64,000 nt of DNA from Rhizobium rhizoryzae (GTDB taxonomy: Bacteria > Pseudomonadota > Alphaproteobacteria > Rhizobiales > Rhizobiaceae). The first letter of the stretch is position 1; every line of letters begins with the position of its first letter. Location: assembly GCF_011046895.1 (NCBI RefSeq), contig NZ_CP049250.1, positions 1,393,501-1,457,500 of the forward strand. The letters are read 5' to 3'. Below the pieces are notes generated by a model that was given only the letters and a program-made list of their open reading frames with translations, was not told the origin of the DNA and ran no database searches. A program made the position numbers and the translations under genes. This document shows, piece after piece, positions 53,938 to 63,629 of the stretch.

Positions 53938-55212
53938 ATGGCACGCATTGTCATGAAGTTCGGCGGCACCTCGGTCGCCAATCTCGAGCGCATCCACAAC
54001 GTTGCGCGCCATGTAAAACGCGAAGTCGACGCAGGCCATGAAGTGGCCGTTGTCGTCTCCGCAATGTCGGGCAAGACAAACGAACTTGTAGGCTGGGTAC
54101 AGGATACGCCGAAGGTGGCCGGTGCCTCTTCGCCGTTCTACGATGCGCGCGAATATGACGCCGTCGTGGCATCTGGCGAGCAGGTGACGTCCGGTCTCCT
54201 GGCGATTGCGCTGCAATCCATGGGCATCAATGCCCGTTCCTGGCAGGGTTGGCAGATCCCGATCAGAACCGACAATGCGCATGGCGCCGCCCGCATTCTC
54301 GATATCGATGGTTCCGATATCATCCGCCGCATGGGCGAGGGCCAGGTGGCTGTGGTCGCCGGCTTCCAGGGTCTCGGCCCGGACAATCGCATCGCGACGC
54401 TGGGCCGTGGTGGATCCGATACGTCGGCCGTCGCCATCGCTGCAGCCGTTAAGGCTGACCGTTGCGACATCTACACAGACGTCGATGGCGTCTACACTAC
54501 GGATCCGCGCATCGTGCCCAAGGCGCGACGCATGAAGAAGATTTCGTTCGAGGAAATGCTGGAAATGGCCTCCCTCGGCGCGAAGGTTTTGCAGGTTCGC
54601 TCTGTCGAGCTTGCCATGGTGCACAAGGTTCGCACCTTCGTTCGCTCCAGTTTCGAGGATCCCGATGCGCCGGGCATGGGTGACCTCATCAATCCGCCCG
54701 GCACTTTGATTTGCGACGAGGAAGAGATCGTGGAACAGGAAGTCGTCACCGGCATCGCCTATGCCAAGGATGAAGCGCAGATTTCGTTGCGCCGCGTAGC
54801 AGACCGTCCCGGCGTATCAGCCGCTATCTTTGGTCCGCTGGCCGAAGCGCATATCAATGTCGACATGATCGTCCAGAACATTTCCGAAGACGGTTCGAAG
54901 ACCGACATGACGTTCACCGTGCCGTTTGGTGACGTTGAAAAGGCAATGCAGGTTCTGCATTCCAACAAGGACAAGATCGGCTTCGACGTCGTGCAGAACG
55001 AAACCGGCCTGTGCAAGGTTTCCGTTGTCGGTATCGGCATGCGCAGCCATGCTGGTGTTGCCGCAACGGCCTTCAAGGCGCTGGCCGAGAAGAGCATCAA
55101 CATCCGTGCGATCACCACATCCGAGATCAAGATCTCGATCCTGATCGACGGCGCCTACTCGGAACTTGCGGTTCGCACTTTGCATTCTGCTTACGGTCTC
55201 GATAAGAGTTGA
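53938..55212 (+). CDS. lysC: Aspartate kinase
   Basis: This 424-residue enzyme phosphorylates aspartate, the first step to lysine, threonine and methionine. It begins MARIVMKFGGTSVANLERIH, has VVSAMSGKTNELVG and the nucleotide motif RGGSDTSAVAIAAA, and ends with two ACT domains (about residues 265-420) that bind feedback inhibitors. The Corynebacterium-like alpha/beta LysC length suggests concerted lysine/threonine control. An internal start giving a separate beta subunit is possible but not shown. It has its own upstream gap and is followed by ptsP. Confidence 0.95.
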   Translation: MARIVMKFGGTSVANLERIHNVARHVKREVDAGHEVAVVVSAMSGKTNELVGWVQDTPKVAGASSPFYDAREYDAVVASGEQVTSGLLAIALQSMGINARSWQGWQIPIRTDNAHGAARILDIDGSDIIRRMGEGQVAVVAGFQGLGPDNRIATLGRGGSDTSAVAIAAAVKADRCDIYTDVDGVYTTDPRIVPKARRMKKISFEEMLEMASLGAKVLQVRSVELAMVHKVRTFVRSSFEDPDAPGMGDLINPPGTLICDEEEIVEQEVVTGIAYAKDEAQISLRRVADRPGVSAAIFGPLAEAHINVDMIVQNISEDGSKTDMTFTVPFGDVEKAMQVLHSNKDKIGFDVVQNETGLCKVSVVGIGMRSHAGVAATAFKALAEKSINIRAITTSEIKISILIDGAYSELAVRTLHSAYGLDKS

Positions 55213-55294
55213 TATCGAACCGGCGCGGTTGCGTCGTCCGAATGGGCGGCGCATGATCTTCCGGATAGAGTGAATGAGAGATTCGGGAGTACAG

Positions 55295-57571
55295 ATGCCG
55301 ATGAGAGACCTGTCGGCGGGCCCGCGCGTCCTGCTTAAAAGATTGCGGGAACTGATGGCTGAACCGCTCGAGCCGCAGGAGCGTCTTGACCGGATCGTTC
55401 GCCAGATTGCCAGCAACATGGTGGCCGAAGTGTGTTCGGTCTATGTGTTGCGTTCGGATGGCGTGCTCGAACTTTATGCTACCGAAGGTCTCAACAAGGA
55501 TGCCGTTCACCTTGCCCAATTGAAAATGGGGCAGGGTCTTGTCGGCACGATTGCCGCATCTGCCCAACCACTCAATCTTTCGGATGCGCAGGCGCATCCA
55601 GCATTCCGCTATCTCCCTGAGACGGGAGAGGAAATCTACCATTCGTTCCTCGGTGTGCCGATCCTGAGAGCTGGTCGCACTTTGGGCGTTCTCGTCGTTC
55701 AGAACAAGGCGCAGCGCAACTACCGCGAAGACGAGGTAGAGGCGATGGAAACCACCGCAATGGTGATCGCCGAGATGATTGCGACCGGAGAACTGAAGAA
55801 GATTACCCAGCCGGGTCTGGAGCTGGATCTCACGCGTGCCATCACCATCGACGCCGATGGTTATAATGAAGGTATCGGTCTCGGCCATGTTGTTCTGCAT
55901 GAGCCGCGCGTCGTCGTTACCAATCTCCTGAACGAGGACGCTGACAAGGAAATCAGCCGTCTTGCGGAAGCCATCGGTTCGCTCCGGCTGTCCATCGATG
56001 ACATGCTGTCGCGTCGCGAAGTGGCGCAAGAGGGCGAGCACCGCGAGGTCCTTGAGACCTATCGCATGTTCGCGCACGATCAGGGCTGGGTTCGACGGAT
56101 GGAAGAAGCCATCCGCAACGGTTTGACGGCGGAAGCAGCTGTCGAAAAGGTACAGAGTGACACCAAGGCGCGGATGATGCGCCTGACGGACCCGTATCTG
56201 CGAGAGCGGATGCACGATTTCGATGATCTGGCGAACCGTCTGCTGCGGCAGCTCACCGGCTTTTCCGGCCGGGCCATGGATCAGAGCTTCCCGAGCGATG
56301 CAATCGTTTTTGCCCGCGCGATGGGCGCCGCCGAGCTTCTGGATTATCCCCGCGCCAATCTGCGTGGCCTCGTGCTGGAAGATGGAGCCGTCACAAGCCA
56401 TGTGGTGATTGTTGCCCGTGCGATGGGAATTCCAGTCATCGGTCAGGCCGCCGGTGTTGTGGCGCTGGCGGAAAACGGCGATTCGGTCATCATTGATGGG
56501 GATGAGGGTCAGGTTCATCTGCGTCCGGTGACGGACCTCGTGAAGGCCTATGAGGAAAAGGTTCGTCTGCGGGCGCGGCGCCAGGAGCAGTTCAGGGCTC
56601 TGCGCGATGTGGATCCCGTCACGCGTGACGGCAAGCGGATCAGCCTCCTGATGAATGCAGGTCTGCTGGTCGACCTGCCGCAACTGGCTGAATCGGGCGC
56701 CGATGGTATCGGTCTGTTCCGGACAGAACTGCAGTTCATGATCGCCTCGCAGATGCCGAAGCTGGAAGAGCAGGAAGCCTTCTACCGCAATGTGTTGCGT
56801 CAGTCGGCGGGTCATCCCGTGACGTTCAGGACGCTGGACATTGGCGGAGACAAGGTCGTTTCCTATTTCCGTGCCCAGGAAGAGGAAAATCCGGCTCTGG
56901 GATGGCGCGCAATCCGCCTGTCGCTCGATCGTCCAGGTCTTCTGCGTACCCAGTTGCGCGCGCTGCTGCGGGCGTCTGCTGGCGCAGAGCTCAAGATGAT
57001 GCTGCCCATGGTGACGGAAGTCTCCGAAATCCGGGCGGTGCGCGACCTGATGCAGAAGGAAGTCCAGCATCTCTCGAAATTTGGCCACAGCCTGCCTCGC
57101 AAGTTGCAGTTCGGTGCCATGCTCGAAGTGCCGGCGCTGATGTGGCAGCTGGACGAATTGATGACGGAGGTGGATTTCGTCTCGGTCGGTTCCAACGATC
57201 TGTTCCAGTTCTCGATGGCAGCGGATCGTGGCAATGCCCGTGTGTCCGATCGCTTCGATATTTTGGGCAAGCCGTTCCTGCGGATCCTGCGCGACATCGT
57301 GCGGGCGGCGGATCGCAACAAGACGCCACTGACGCTGTGCGGTGAAATGGCTGGCAAACCTTTGTCCGCCATGGCGCTGCTGGCAATCGGCTTCCGCTCC
57401 GTTTCCATGACGCCGACGTCCATCGGACCGGTCAAGGCCATGCTGCTCGGTCTTGACGTCGATCTCCTGGCAGAACAATTGAACCAAGTGCTGGACGATC
57501 ACCGTTCCAACACGTCGATACGGGAACTGTTGGTAAGCTTTGCGGCTTCCCACAATATTCCGTTGTCGTGA
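55295..57571 (+). CDS. ptsP: Phosphoenolpyruvate phosphotransferase, nitrogen PTS enzyme I
   Basis: This 758-residue enzyme (EI-Ntr) autophosphorylates with PEP and passes phosphate to NPr, starting the regulatory nitrogen PTS. It has an N-terminal GAF domain (about residues 10-165) that binds glutamine or alpha-ketoglutarate in relatives, the phosphohistidine in VTSHVVIVARAMG (about residue 369) and a TIM-barrel C-terminus. Barrel motifs are DGIGLFRTELQFM, SVGSNDLFQFSMAADRGN and the active cysteine LCGEMAGKP. ATG 55295 has GGGAG five bases upstream; ATG 55274 and 55301 are alternatives. It follows lysC by 82 bases. Confidence 0.95.
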   Translation: MPMRDLSAGPRVLLKRLRELMAEPLEPQERLDRIVRQIASNMVAEVCSVYVLRSDGVLELYATEGLNKDAVHLAQLKMGQGLVGTIAASAQPLNLSDAQAHPAFRYLPETGEEIYHSFLGVPILRAGRTLGVLVVQNKAQRNYREDEVEAMETTAMVIAEMIATGELKKITQPGLELDLTRAITIDADGYNEGIGLGHVVLHEPRVVVTNLLNEDADKEISRLAEAIGSLRLSIDDMLSRREVAQEGEHREVLETYRMFAHDQGWVRRMEEAIRNGLTAEAAVEKVQSDTKARMMRLTDPYLRERMHDFDDLANRLLRQLTGFSGRAMDQSFPSDAIVFARAMGAAELLDYPRANLRGLVLEDGAVTSHVVIVARAMGIPVIGQAAGVVALAENGDSVIIDGDEGQVHLRPVTDLVKAYEEKVRLRARRQEQFRALRDVDPVTRDGKRISLLMNAGLLVDLPQLAESGADGIGLFRTELQFMIASQMPKLEEQEAFYRNVLRQSAGHPVTFRTLDIGGDKVVSYFRAQEEENPALGWRAIRLSLDRPGLLRTQLRALLRASAGAELKMMLPMVTEVSEIRAVRDLMQKEVQHLSKFGHSLPRKLQFGAMLEVPALMWQLDELMTEVDFVSVGSNDLFQFSMAADRGNARVSDRFDILGKPFLRILRDIVRAADRNKTPLTLCGEMAGKPLSAMALLAIGFRSVSMTPTSIGPVKAMLLGLDVDLLAEQLNQVLDDHRSNTSIRELLVSFAASHNIPLS

Positions 57572-57598
57572 TCACAGACATGACTGGAGTTGAGTAGG

Positions 57599-58678
57599 GT
57601 GGCGAAGCTTCCTGTCGACAAGATGCGCGAGCTGGAGCGCCGCTTTGGTGAGATCGAGGCACGCATGGCGGAAGGCCCTGCTGCTGATGTCTATGTCAAG
57701 CTGGCCTCGGAATATTCCGAGCTGCAGCCGGTTGTGACGAAAATCCGCGAATACCAGAAAGCCGTTGCAGAGGAAGCAGATCTACGTGCTCTCCTGGCCG
57801 ACAAGGCGACGGATCGCGAAATGCGTGAACTGGCCGAGCTGGAGCTGCCGGAAGCCCAGGAAAAAGTGGAAGCGCTGGAGCAGCAGATGCAGATCCTGCT
57901 GCTGCCCAAGGATGCTGCGGATGAAAAAAGCGCCATCCTGGAAATCCGGGCAGGGACGGGAGGCTCGGAAGCGGCACTTTTTGCAGGCGATCTTTTCCGG
58001 ATGTACGAGCGCTTTTCCTCCACAAAGGGGTGGAAAGTCGAAGTTCTCTCTGCAAGCGAGGGTGAGGCCGGTGGCTACAAGGAAATCATCGCGACGGTGT
58101 CCGGCCGCGGCGCCTTTGCAAAGCTGAAGTTCGAATCGGGTGTGCACCGGGTTCAGCGCGTTCCTGAAACCGAGGCCAGTGGCCGAATCCACACCTCCGC
58201 AGCAACGGTTGCCGTTCTGCCTGAAGCGGAAGACATCGACATTGAAATCCGGCCGGAAGACATCCGGATTGATACGATGCGCTCCTCCGGCGCAGGCGGA
58301 CAGCATGTCAACACGACCGACTCCGCGGTGCGAATCACCCATTTGCCGACCGGCCTGATCGTGACCAGTTCCGAAAAGTCACAGCACCAGAACCGGGCCA
58401 AGGCCATGCAGGTGCTGCGGTCCAGGCTCTATGATATCGAGAGACAAAAGGCGGACAGCGAACGCTCCGCCGATCGCAAGAGCCAAGTCGGTTCAGGCGA
58501 CCGTTCGGAGCGCATTCGTACCTATAATTTTCCGCAGGGCCGCGTGACCGATCACCGCATCAATCTGACGCTCTATAAGCTGGATCGGATGATCGAGGGT
58601 GATATCGACGAGATGGTGGACGCCCTGATCTCCGATTATCAGGCAGGTCAGCTGGCTCAATTGGGCGAGCAGGGTTGA
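57599..58678 (+). CDS. prfA: Peptide chain release factor 1
   Basis: RF1, 359 residues, terminates translation at UAA and UAG. The GGQ motif [12 protein letters not shown] is near residue 232, and the codon-reading PxT element is PET in [17 protein letters not shown], as expected of RF1 rather than RF2. GTG 57599 with GGAG nine bases upstream gives the normal length; TTG 57590 lies too close to that site. It starts 27 bases after ptsP and is followed by prmC, whose start overlaps its stop region. Confidence 0.97.
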   Translation: MAKLPVDKMRELERRFGEIEARMAEGPAADVYVKLASEYSELQPVVTKIREYQKAVAEEADLRALLADKATDREMRELAELELPEAQEKVEALEQQMQILLLPKDAADEKSAILEIRAGTGGSEAALFAGDLFRMYERFSSTKGWKVEVLSASEGEAGGYKEIIATVSGRGAFAKLKFESGVHRVQRVPETEASGRIHTSAATVAVLPEAEDIDIEIRPEDIRIDTMRSSGAGGQHVNTTDSAVRITHLPTGLIVTSSEKSQHQNRAKAMQVLRSRLYDIERQKADSERSADRKSQVGSGDRSERIRTYNFPQGRVTDHRINLTLYKLDRMIEGDIDEMVDALISDYQAGQLAQLGEQG

Positions 58679-58680
58679 CG

Positions 58681-59556
58681 ATGCGGCTCGCGCAACTCGT
58701 GGCGCAATGCAAGGCCCGCCTCGCGGAGGCCGGAATTGCTGACGCTGCCTTCGATGCACGCATGCTGGTGCTCAGTCTGCTGGGGCTGGAAACAAAGGAT
58801 CTGCTGATCAAGGGAGATCAGGAGATTGCGGCTGCAGACGTTGCGCGTATTGAAGGCGCAATTCGGCGGCGCCTGGCGCGCGAGCCTGTGCACCGCATTC
58901 TGGGCGAGCGGGAGTTTAGAAATCTCAGGCTGAAATTGTCTCCGGGCACACTGGAGCCGCGTCCTGATACGGAGGTTCTTGTCGAGGCTCTTCTTCCCCT
59001 CGGTCAGGAAATCGCACAGCGAGTATCTTCTCCCCGGCTTCTGGATCTCGGTACGGGAACGGGCGCCATTGCGCTTGCATTGCTGCATGAACTGCCGCAG
59101 TTCACGGGCCTGGGTGTCGATATTTCAACGGACGCCCTTGAAACGGCCAAGGTCAATGCCGACCTGAATGGGATGGGCCAACGCTTCACGACGCTCGAAA
59201 GTTGGTGGTTCGAGCATGTTACTGGCCGGTTCGACATAATCGTGTCGAACCCGCCGTATATCGAGACAGGGGTCATTCCACAGCTGGAACCTGAGGTGCG
59301 GATGTTCGATCCCCACCTTGCACTCGATGGTGGCAAGGATGGGCTCGATGCCTATCGGAACATTGCCAGTGCTGCAGGAGACCACCTTGAACATGGTGGA
59401 ATTATAGCGGTCGAAATTGGCTATGATCAAAAGCAAACGGTGACGGCCATCTTCATCAGCTGTGGATATACTTTGGAATGCGCCGTACGAGACTACGGCG
59501 GAAATGACCGCGTTCTTGTTTTTGTGCGAAAAAGCGATGATTCTGCCACGGTTTAG
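58681..59556 (+). CDS. prmC: Release factor glutamine methyltransferase
   Basis: PrmC, 291 residues, methylates the glutamine of the GGQ motif in RF1 and RF2 and is encoded directly after prfA, as in many bacteria. It has the helical N-domain ending in REPVHRILGEREFRNL, motif I LLDLGTGTGAIALALL and the catalytic SNPPYIETGVI (about residue 190). ATG 58681 begins two bases after the prfA stop; TTG 58675 would overlap it. The C-terminus ends normally, and a 304-base gap with an RNA-like fold follows. Confidence 0.95.
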   Translation: MRLAQLVAQCKARLAEAGIADAAFDARMLVLSLLGLETKDLLIKGDQEIAAADVARIEGAIRRRLAREPVHRILGEREFRNLRLKLSPGTLEPRPDTEVLVEALLPLGQEIAQRVSSPRLLDLGTGTGAIALALLHELPQFTGLGVDISTDALETAKVNADLNGMGQRFTTLESWWFEHVTGRFDIIVSNPPYIETGVIPQLEPEVRMFDPHLALDGGKDGLDAYRNIASAAGDHLEHGGIIAVEIGYDQKQTVTAIFISCGYTLECAVRDYGGNDRVLVFVRKSDDSATV

Positions 59557-59609
59557 CAGGTTGTTGCAGTCGCGAAAGAAAAGGCTTGGAATTGGACAAG
59601 AAGCGGGCT

Positions 59610-59730
59610 AGTTTGCACGCACGCATTAGGCGGCTGGGAGTGAACGGAGATTCGTTCAATTTAAGCTCAACCGCAAACTGCTCTCCTTGGAGAGCTTCCG
59701 AGGTTGAACAAGACCTGGTGCGTGCATCAG
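59610..59730. ncRNA. Candidate structured RNA between prmC and DUF4167
   Basis: Three nested stems lie in the 304-base gap 59557-59860. TGCACGCAC (59614-59622) pairs with GTGCGTGCA (59718-59726), TCAACC (59667-59672) with GGTTGA (59702-59707), and GCTCTCC (59680-59686) with GGAGAGC (59689-59695) at the tip. No T-run terminator is seen, so it could be a 5' leader element of the downstream gene or a small RNA of either strand. Alphaproteobacterial small-RNA families exist in similar places, but I cannot match it without a covariance search. Confidence 0.4.
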
Positions 59731-59860
59731 ATAAACTGACTTCCACCAGCAGCAGGACGGATTGATCCGCTTGCTTGCGGCACGTGAAGACTGCACCGAA
59801 AGAACGGGCAGCCGCGTGGCCCTTAATCAGCAAAGCACAAAGAATTCAGGTGAAAAATCG

Positions 59861-60724
59861 ATGAGGCCAGGACAGCAGAATAAGCGTGGTCGGGGGCGTG
59901 GTAACAATAACAACCAGAATGGCGGCGGTGGCGGCGGCGGCGGCGGTAATAATTTCAACCGCAAGGGTTCCAATCCACTGACCCGGACCTATGACAGTTC
60001 AGGCCCAGATATAAAAATTCGTGGTACGGCTCAGCATGTAGCCGAAAAATACGCGACATTGGCTCGCGATGCCCAAAGCGCTGGCGACCGCGTCATGGCT
60101 GAAAACTATTTGCAGCACGCCGAACATTACAATCGTATCATTGCTGCGGCTCAGGCCCAGATGCAGGAACGCTACCAGCGCGATGATCGCCACGACTACA
60201 ATGAGCGTGAGCAGGACGATACGGACGGCGGCGATCTTGACGATAACGGCGGCAGCCAGCCGCAGATGAGCGCTCCTCAGCCGCAACCTCGCGAGCAGCG
60301 CGAACAGCGTGACCAGCAGCCGCGTGAGCAAAGAGAGCCGCGCGAAGGCAGAGAGCCTCGTGAGGCTAGAGAACCGCGTGAGGGTAGAGAGCCTCGCGAG
60401 CCTCGTGAACAGAGAGAGGCTAGAGAGCCTAGAGAGCAGAGAGAGCCGCGTGAACCGAGACGGGCTCCCGTTCAGGCCGCTCCTGCGCCGATTCTCGATG
60501 AGAACGCGGTTGTCGATGGCACTGGTCCGCAGCCAGTCATCGAAGGTGTGCCGGCCGAGGTCGCCTTGGAAGAAGAAGGTGCCACCGCTCAGCCGCAGCG
60601 CCAGACCCGTCGTCGCACCCCGGGCACCCGTCCACGTCGACCACGCCGCACGGCGGAAGGCGAGGAAGGTGCCGAAGCTGCAGCTTCCGATGCACCGGCG
60701 CTTGAAGACGTGGCCTCGGAATAA
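59861..60724 (+). CDS. DUF4167 domain protein with Arg-Glu-Pro repeats
   Basis: This 287-residue basic protein begins MRPGQQNKRGRGRGNNNN, followed by a glycine run. It then has the conserved DUF4167 core (about residues 35-110) with RTYDSSGPDIKIRGTAQHVA and EKYATLARDAQSAGDRVMAE. The rest is low complexity: RE, REP and REQ repeats at about 141-202, then Pro/Ala-rich and RRPRR stretches. The RGRG and NNQN start suggests RNA binding, but the function is unknown. ATG 59861 has AGGTGA eight bases upstream. It lies between prmC and clpB, as I recall for other Rhizobiales. Confidence 0.87.
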   Translation: MRPGQQNKRGRGRGNNNNQNGGGGGGGGGNNFNRKGSNPLTRTYDSSGPDIKIRGTAQHVAEKYATLARDAQSAGDRVMAENYLQHAEHYNRIIAAAQAQMQERYQRDDRHDYNEREQDDTDGGDLDDNGGSQPQMSAPQPQPREQREQRDQQPREQREPREGREPREAREPREGREPREPREQREAREPREQREPREPRRAPVQAAPAPILDENAVVDGTGPQPVIEGVPAEVALEEEGATAQPQRQTRRRTPGTRPRRPRRTAEGEEGAEAAASDAPALEDVASE

Positions 60725-60790
60725 GGTGACGGACGGAAACGCGTGCGCTGTCCAAGCGACACTGGCGTGCCGAATTTGATTTTTGAGCAA

Positions 60791-60813
60791 CCCTGGCGAA
60801 AGCCGGGGTTTTT
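60791..60813 (+). terminator. Intrinsic terminator of the DUF4167 gene
   Basis: Stem CCCTGGC/GCCGGGG with a GAAA tetraloop and five T residues lies about 65 bases after the stop codon. It separates the gene from clpB. Confidence 0.82.
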
Positions 60814-60825
60814 CATTTGAGACGT

Positions 60826-60854
60826 CTTTAAACTCGAAAAAAATCCTCCCATAT
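60826..60854 (+). promoter_or_regulatory. Possible RpoH (heat-shock) promoter of clpB
   Basis: TTTGAGA (60826-60832) and CCCATAT (60848-60854) with 15 bases between resemble the alphaproteobacterial RpoH pattern (CTTGAA and CCCATNT-like). It lies after the terminator and about 117 bases before the clpB ATG. ClpB is a classic heat-shock gene, which supports the reading. Confidence 0.45.
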
Positions 60855-60970
60855 CTTCATCGAAGTCCTGTTTGGAAATGACCGGACAGGAAGGGCTCGC
60901 CTTTGAGGGAGCTCAAACCCAACCATCGGCCTGTGCCTTATAAGGGCAGGGCGATCTACGGAGGTTCACT

Positions 60971-63571
60971 ATGAATATCGAAAAATATTCCGAGCGCGTT
61001 CGCGGTTTTCTGCAGTCAGCCCAGACGCATGCTCTTTCGGAAGGCCATCAGCAGTTCACCCCGGAGCATGTGCTCAAGGTGCTGCTCGACGATGACCAAG
61101 GCATGGCATCCTCTCTCATAGAGCGCGCTGGCGGAAACGCGAAGGAAGCACGGCTGGCCAATGATGCGGCGCTCGCCAAGCTGCCGAAGGTTTCCGGCGG
61201 TAACGGGCAAGTCTATCTCTCGCAGCCGCTTGCTCGTGTTTTCTCGACAGCAGAAGATGCCGCCAAGAAGGCTGGCGACAGCTTCGTGACCGTCGAGCGC
61301 CTGCTGCTTGCGCTAGCCATCGAAGGCACTGCGTCGACCTCCGCCAGCTTGAAGAAGGCAGGCGTCTCTGCCCAGGCGCTCAATCAGGTCATCAATGATA
61401 TCCGAAAAGGGCGCACTGCTGACTCGGCCAATGCCGAGCAGGGGTTCGACGCTCTGAAGAAATTCGCTCGTGATCTGACCGCTGAGGCGCGCGATGGCAG
61501 GCTCGATCCCGTGATCGGTCGCGACGATGAAATCCGTCGCACGATCCAGGTTCTGTCGCGTCGCACGAAAAACAATCCCGTTCTGATCGGTGAACCGGGC
61601 GTCGGTAAAACGGCGATCGCCGAAGGCCTCGCCTTGCGCATCATCAACGGTGATGTTCCCGAAAGCCTGAAAGACAAGCGGCTGATGGCGCTCGACATGG
61701 GTGCCCTGATTGCGGGCGCCAAGTATCGCGGTGAATTCGAGGAGCGCCTGAAGAGCGTTCTGAACGAAGTTCAGGCTGAAAATGGTGAAATCATCCTCTT
61801 CATCGACGAGATGCACACGCTTGTCGGCGCTGGCAAGGCCGATGGCGCCATGGACGCCTCGAACCTGCTGAAGCCTGCGCTCGCCCGCGGTGAGTTGCAT
61901 TGCGTTGGTGCCACGACGCTTGATGAATACCGCAAGCACGTGGAAAAGGACCCGGCGCTTGCCCGTCGTTTCCAGCCCGTCGTGGTCGATGAGCCGACGG
62001 TTGAGGATACGATCTCGATTCTGCGCGGTCTGAAGGAAAAGTACGAGCAGCACCACAAGGTCCGGATCTCCGATTCGGCACTGGTGTCTGCTGCAACGCT
62101 TTCCAACCGCTACATTACGGACCGGTTTCTGCCGGACAAGGCCATCGACCTGATGGACGAGGCGGCATCACGCCTGCGGATGCAGGTCGATTCCAAGCCG
62201 GAGGAGCTCGATGAACTCGATCGTCGTATCATCCAGCTCAAGATCGAGCGTGAGGCGCTGAAGAAAGAAACCGATCAGTCGTCTGCGGACCGTTTGAAGC
62301 GGCTTGAAACCGAATTGACCGCGCTGGAAGAGCAGGCCGATGCGCTGACCGCCCGTTGGCAGTCTGAAAAGCAGAAGCTTGGTCTGGCGGCCGATCTGAA
62401 GCGCCAGCTGGATGAAGTTCGCAATGAACTCGCCATTGCCCAGCGCAAGGGCGAATATCAGCGTGCTGGAGAGCTGACTTACGGTGTCATTCCGAACCTG
62501 GAAAAGGCTTTGAAGGAGGCGGAGGACCGCGATTCGGCTAGTACGTCCATGGTTCAGGAGGTTGTGACCCCGGATGCGATTGCCCATGTGGTGTCGCGCT
62601 GGACGGGTATTCCGGTCGACAAGATGCTGGAAGGGGAGCGTGACAAGCTTCTTCGGATGGAAGACGAGCTGGCGAAATCGGTCGTCGGGCAGGGCGATGC
62701 CGTACAGGCTGTTTCCCGTGCCGTTCGCCGTTCCCGTGCAGGGCTTCAGGATCCGAACCGGCCAATCGGTTCGTTCATCTTCTTGGGCCCGACAGGCGTG
62801 GGCAAGACGGAGCTGACCAAGTCGCTGGCGCGCTTTCTGTTCGATGACGAAACCGCCATGGTTCGCCTCGACATGTCGGAATACATGGAGAAGCACTCCG
62901 TATCTCGGTTGATTGGCGCTCCTCCCGGCTATGTAGGCTATGATGAAGGCGGCGCACTGACGGAAGCGATTCGTCGCAAGCCCTATCAGGTGGTCCTGTT
63001 CGATGAGATCGAGAAAGCCCATCCTGACGTGTTCAACGTCTTGCTTCAGGTTCTGGATGATGGCCGCCTGACGGATGGACAGGGTCGGACGGTCGACTTC
63101 AAGAACACGATCATCATCATGACGTCGAACCTTGGCGCCGAGTATCTCACGAGCCTTGGCGAAAATCAGGATGTCGATAGCGTTCGGGAGCAGGTGATGG
63201 ATGTCGTCAAGGCGTCCTTCCGGCCTGAGTTCCTGAACCGCGTGGACGAGATCATTCTGTTCCATCGCCTGCGTCGAAACGAAATGGGCACGATTGTGGA
63301 TATCCAGATGAAGCGGCTGCTGTCGCTTCTGGCAGATCGCAAGATCGCAATCGAGCTTGGCGAAGATGCCCGTGAATGGCTTGCAGATAAGGGCTATGAC
63401 CCGGTTTACGGTGCTCGTCCCTTGAAGCGGGTCATTCAGAAGTATCTCCAGGATCCATTGGCGGAACAGATCTTGGGCGGCCAGATCGTGGACGGCGCAA
63501 CGGTGAAGGTTTCTGCCGGGTCTGACCGATTGCTCTTCTATGTCAGGAAAGACGTCGCCGAAGCAGCGTGA
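60971..63571 (+). CDS. clpB: ATP-dependent chaperone ClpB
   Basis: ClpB, 866 residues, is a hexameric disaggregase that works with DnaK. It has the Clp N-domain (about 1-145), a first AAA+ domain with Walker [14 protein letters not shown] (about 208) and the pore loop [13 protein letters not shown] coiled-coil middle domain at about 410-530 separates ClpB from ClpA and ClpC. The second AAA+ domain has Walker [15 protein letters not shown] (about 607) and loop [13 protein letters not shown]. It lacks the ClpP-binding loop expected of ClpA. ATG 60971 follows GGAGG. A hairpin terminator follows the stop. Confidence 0.97.
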   Translation: MNIEKYSERVRGFLQSAQTHALSEGHQQFTPEHVLKVLLDDDQGMASSLIERAGGNAKEARLANDAALAKLPKVSGGNGQVYLSQPLARVFSTAEDAAKKAGDSFVTVERLLLALAIEGTASTSASLKKAGVSAQALNQVINDIRKGRTADSANAEQGFDALKKFARDLTAEARDGRLDPVIGRDDEIRRTIQVLSRRTKNNPVLIGEPGVGKTAIAEGLALRIINGDVPESLKDKRLMALDMGALIAGAKYRGEFEERLKSVLNEVQAENGEIILFIDEMHTLVGAGKADGAMDASNLLKPALARGELHCVGATTLDEYRKHVEKDPALARRFQPVVVDEPTVEDTISILRGLKEKYEQHHKVRISDSALVSAATLSNRYITDRFLPDKAIDLMDEAASRLRMQVDSKPEELDELDRRIIQLKIEREALKKETDQSSADRLKRLETELTALEEQADALTARWQSEKQKLGLAADLKRQLDEVRNELAIAQRKGEYQRAGELTYGVIPNLEKALKEAEDRDSASTSMVQEVVTPDAIAHVVSRWTGIPVDKMLEGERDKLLRMEDELAKSVVGQGDAVQAVSRAVRRSRAGLQDPNRPIGSFIFLGPTGVGKTELTKSLARFLFDDETAMVRLDMSEYMEKHSVSRLIGAPPGYVGYDEGGALTEAIRRKPYQVVLFDEIEKAHPDVFNVLLQVLDDGRLTDGQGRTVDFKNTIIIMTSNLGAEYLTSLGENQDVDSVREQVMDVVKASFRPEFLNRVDEIILFHRLRRNEMGTIVDIQMKRLLSLLADRKIAIELGEDAREWLADKGYDPVYGARPLKRVIQKYLQDPLAEQILGGQIVDGATVKVSAGSDRLLFYVRKDVAEAA

Positions 63572-63580
63572 TGGAAGATT

Positions 63581-63606
63581 GAAATGGCGGCTCCGGCCGC
63601 CATTTC
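63581..63606. terminator. Hairpin between clpB and the peptidase gene
   Basis: An 11-base perfect stem GAAATGGCGGC/GCCGCCATTTC with a TCCG loop is followed by GCATTTTGG. It lies between two convergent genes, ten bases after the clpB stop, and probably ends the clpB message. Confidence 0.6.
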
Positions 63607-63629
63607 GCATTTTGGCCGCGCCAAGTGGT

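Noticed and set aside
55127..57553. An 808-codon minus-strand open frame opposite ptsP
   Set aside because: It is a shadow of ptsP caused by high GC; it is rich in His, Gln and Arg with no hydrophobic core pattern.
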